Positions 7,640 to 9,115 of a DNA stretch of 9,115 bases are shown here, one piece after another. Source of the DNA: Rhodospirillaceae bacterium (GTDB lineage: Bacteria > Pseudomonadota > Alphaproteobacteria > JABSOH01); NCBI GenBank assembly GCA_020629355.1, contig JAHDDM010000033.1:1-9115 (forward strand), in the 5' to 3' direction. Within the stretch, counting starts at the first letter, position 1, and each line of letters begins with the position of its first letter. Position numbers and translations under genes: made by a program. The notes below the pieces were generated by a model, which did no database searches, was not told the origin of the DNA, and saw nothing but the letters and a program-made list of their open reading frames with translations.

Positions 7640-8868
7640 TAGCTTTTCCTGAAGACAAGTGTTCGTAGACGCGAAAACGGGTCAATATGCAACGGCTGTG
7701 TGCGCCGCAGGAGCAGAATGATCATCAAAGCCGTGCCGAAAAGAATGCTGTAGGTGAGGCTTAGGAAATGGATATTGCTTGCAGCCATGTTCAGGCTGAT
7801 ACGCTCAAGAAGATACAGCCCAAAACAGAGTAAAATTGTCGAGAGGACCTTGCCCATGTAGGCGCGACGATCAAAGGGGGCGTGTAGCATCAGCAGGCTG
7901 GCAAGCATGGGCAGGAGCAAGAAAAATATTGGTGTCACCAGGCGATCATGGCCTTTGGCCACCAGTTCGTTATAGCGTGCTTTATCTGTGCTGTTACTGA
8001 GATCAGGAAACAGCAGGTCAGGCAGAAACCGTTCGTTACTTTTGGCCCAGTAGCTTCTTTTACGCACCTCCTCCTCGTCCATTTTCAGCTGATAACTCGA
8101 AAAATCCGTACTGTGAATTTCATGGGTTTCGGGGTTGAATTCCTGTGATGTGCCATCACGAAGGATAAAGCCAGGGCTGTTGAAATCGCCGTTGAGTTGG
8201 CCTGTACGGGCGATTAGGGTCTGTTCGCTACCGTTGGGCTTTTCTATCGAGATCAAGACATCCAAATACAGTTCTTCAGGGGTAATGGCCTTGGCATAGA
8301 GCATCATCCCGCTGCCTAGGTGATTGAATTTTTCGGCTTTTATAGTGATGTTGACCTCTTGATTGCGGTAGCTGCGATTGATGGTATTGAAATTTTGGCT
8401 GCTCAACGGCAGTATCCATAGTCCGTTGATCCAGCCAAGCAATGTCAGGAAAGAGCCAATCAGCGCGATAGGCCTTACGATACGCCAAGCATTAAAACCA
8501 ACTGAGCGCATGATGATCAGCTCGTTCTGCTGCTCGAGGCGGTGAAAGAGTGTGGTGCTGGCAAATATACCAGAAAAGGGAATGACTACAAATAAAACCC
8601 CAGGAATATTCAGTAGCATCATCATCAGCAAGACTGCTGGTGATGCCCCGTAATCCGTGATCAGGTGGTGCAGTCCAAGCGAGAGTATCAGTGTGATCAA
8701 CAGCAGGAACAGGCCGCCGATTTTACCGAACAGGCGGGCGTAGGTCAGATAGACCTGTTGTTCGATCAGGCCAAAAAAGCGTCCTGAGGCAATTTTATGG
8801 ATAGCAGAGAAAGGGCGTGGTTTCATAAGCGGCATCATAGCAAATTTTTTGCCTATAGCGAACATCAT
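7639..8868 (-). CDS. lptF: LPS export ABC transporter permease LptF
   Basis: The protein has 409 residues from ATG 8868. It is the partner of LptG in the LptB2FG lipopolysaccharide extractor of the inner membrane. Membrane segments are seen at about residues 47-67, 83-104, 129-155, 311-329, 340-357 and 366-387, with the periplasmic jellyroll at about 165-265. The cytoplasmic segment HRLEQQNELIIMRSVGFN (109-126) matches the coupling helix of LptF/LptG, which contacts LptB. The start is uncertain: in-frame ATGs lie at 8901, 8868, 8865, 8838, 8835 and 8826. I prefer 8868 or 8865 because GAAAG lies 4-7 bases upstream, whereas 8901 has no SD and sits within a possible promoter. About 30 residues still precede the usual family N-terminus (LIEQQVYLTYARLF), so 8826 is also possible. 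As first gene of the cluster, its leader should set expression of the whole run. Confidence 0.93.
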   Translation of the reverse strand: MMFAIGKKFAMMPLMKPRPFSAIHKIASGRFFGLIEQQVYLTYARLFGKIGGLFLLLITLILSLGLHHLITDYGASPAVLLMMMLLNIPGVLFVVIPFSGIFASTTLFHRLEQQNELIIMRSVGFNAWRIVRPIALIGSFLTLLGWINGLWILPLSSQNFNTINRSYRNQEVNITIKAEKFNHLGSGMMLYAKAITPEELYLDVLISIEKPNGSEQTLIARTGQLNGDFNSPGFILRDGTSQEFNPETHEIHSTDFSSYQLKMDEEEVRKRSYWAKSNERFLPDLLFPDLSNSTDKARYNELVAKGHDRLVTPIFFLLLPMLASLLMLHAPFDRRAYMGKVLSTILLCFGLYLLERISLNMAASNIHFLSLTYSILFGTALMIILLLRRTQPLHIDPFSRLRTLVFRKS

Positions 8869-8890
8869 ATATCTTTCGTTATATAATGTT
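8861..8890 (-). promoter_or_regulatory. Imperfect inverted repeat spanning the lptF start codon
   Basis: On the minus strand, AACATTATATA (8890-8880) and TATATGATGTT (8871-8861) are 11-base arms around an 8-base spacer, ACGAAAGA. Ten of eleven positions pair by Watson-Crick rules and the eleventh would be a U-G wobble in RNA. The 3' arm contains the tandem ATG codons at 8868 and 8865, and the loop holds the SD-like GAAAG. It could be a start-blocking hairpin in the mRNA or a DNA operator overlapping the candidate -10 element. The structure is read directly; the function is inferred. Confidence 0.45.
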
Positions 8891-8908
8891 TGCCTTAACA
8901 TGGGTCAG
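8878..8908 (-). promoter_or_regulatory. Candidate promoter for the lptF-lptG-lptD-surA-pdxA-rsmA run
   Basis: On the minus strand CTGACC (8908-8903) resembles a -35 box and TATAAC (8883-8878) a -10 box, 19 bases apart. Choosing TATATA (8885-8880) instead gives a 17-base spacer. Each box matches the sigma-70-type consensus at only 4 or 5 of 6 positions. If real, transcription would begin just ahead of ATG 8868, arguing against translation from ATG 8901. Confidence 0.3.
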
Positions 8909-9115
8909 TTTTAGTTTTCTATAAATTTGAACTGTACATCATGCTATTTCAGCAACATCCCACTCTGTCATCCCTGACTTGATCAGGGATCCATTTATCC
9001 TTGGAGCTCAAAATATAGGTAAATAGAGGTATCCGATTGTTGCAAGGATAACGCTTCCACCAGAGTGCAAAACCCGCTATACATTATTGTGATGAGATTA
9101 TTGATAAATTAAAGG
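8902..9115. other. Intergenic region upstream of lptF; no gene seen
   Basis: These 214 bases are AT-rich and contain no supported coding sequence. ATG 9092 runs into a stop after six codons, and the other frames are also broken. The region holds the candidate lptF promoter, the REP-like palindrome, and AAAGG at the last five bases, which could be the Shine-Dalgarno sequence of a rightward gene beginning just outside the window. That would make this a divergent promoter region; in many proteobacteria lptF is divergent from a leucyl aminopeptidase gene, but nothing here shows which gene follows. Confidence 0.5.
8949..8993. repeat. Palindromic REP-like intergenic element, alphaproteobacterial type
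   Basis: The core at 8970-8990 is ATCCCTGA-cttga-TCAGGGAT, a perfect 8-bp stem with a 5-base loop, flanked by TGTC and CCAT. Read on the minus strand from 8993, one frame gives WIPDQVRDDRVG before a stop at 8949, a peptide I recognise from many spurious short ORF calls made over dispersed palindromic repeats in alphaproteobacterial genomes. No T-run follows the stem on either strand, so it does not look like an intrinsic terminator. The outer edges given here are approximate. Confidence 0.6.

Noticed and set aside
8970..8990. The 8-bp stem as a rho-independent terminator
   Set aside because: No run of T follows the stem on either strand, and it lies upstream of lptF rather than after a gene.
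8961..9067. Inverted 7-mers CACTCTG (8961-8967) and CAGAGTG (9061-9067) as ends of a small mobile element
   Set aside because: A 7-base inverted match within about 200 bases is expected by chance, no target-site duplication is seen, and the match does not extend.
9092..9112. ATG 9092 as the start of a rightward gene
   Set aside because: The frame stops with TAA after six codons, and no good Shine-Dalgarno sequence precedes it.

Overview
The window looks like chromosomal DNA of an alphaproteobacterium. The evidence is the gene order lptF-lptG-lptD-surA-pdxA-rsmA on one strand, the short SurA with a single parvulin domain, the alphaproteobacterial style of LptD (a CxxC before the barrel and a lone DEC cysteine near the end), and a palindromic intergenic repeat of a kind familiar from alphaproteobacteria. 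I cannot place it at genus level. A marine lineage is possible, given the MttB-family methyltransferase, but that is only inference.

Left part, plus strand. Bases 3-98 hold the last 31 codons of an OmpA-like peptidoglycan-binding protein whose body lies outside the window. After 28 bases comes a complete MttB-family (trimethylamine methyltransferase-like, non-pyrrolysine) gene. I start it at GTG 127, because the conserved N-terminus of the family begins there. Its 3' end overlaps the 3' end of rsmA by 62 bases in convergent orientation.

Middle and right part, minus strand, read from right to left. lptF and lptG encode the membrane pair of the LPS-exporting ABC transporter. lptD encodes the outer-membrane LPS translocon, surA the periplasmic chaperone for outer-membrane proteins including LptD, pdxA a pyridoxal-phosphate biosynthesis enzyme, and rsmA the 16S rRNA dimethyladenosine methyltransferase. 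Junctions range from a 4-base overlap to an 8-base gap, so one transcript with translational coupling is likely. The first four genes act on outer-membrane biogenesis; pdxA and rsmA are housekeeping partners commonly found in this cluster.

Right edge, 8902-9115: no gene is seen. This stretch holds a candidate leftward promoter region, a palindromic REP-like repeat, and at the last bases a possible ribosome-binding sequence for a gene starting beyond the window. A 30-base inverted repeat spans the likely lptF start codon. Overall this is an ordinary core-genome region. I found no undescribed multi-gene system; the most interesting items are the lptF start hairpin, the convergent overlap, and the reduced cysteine set of LptD.
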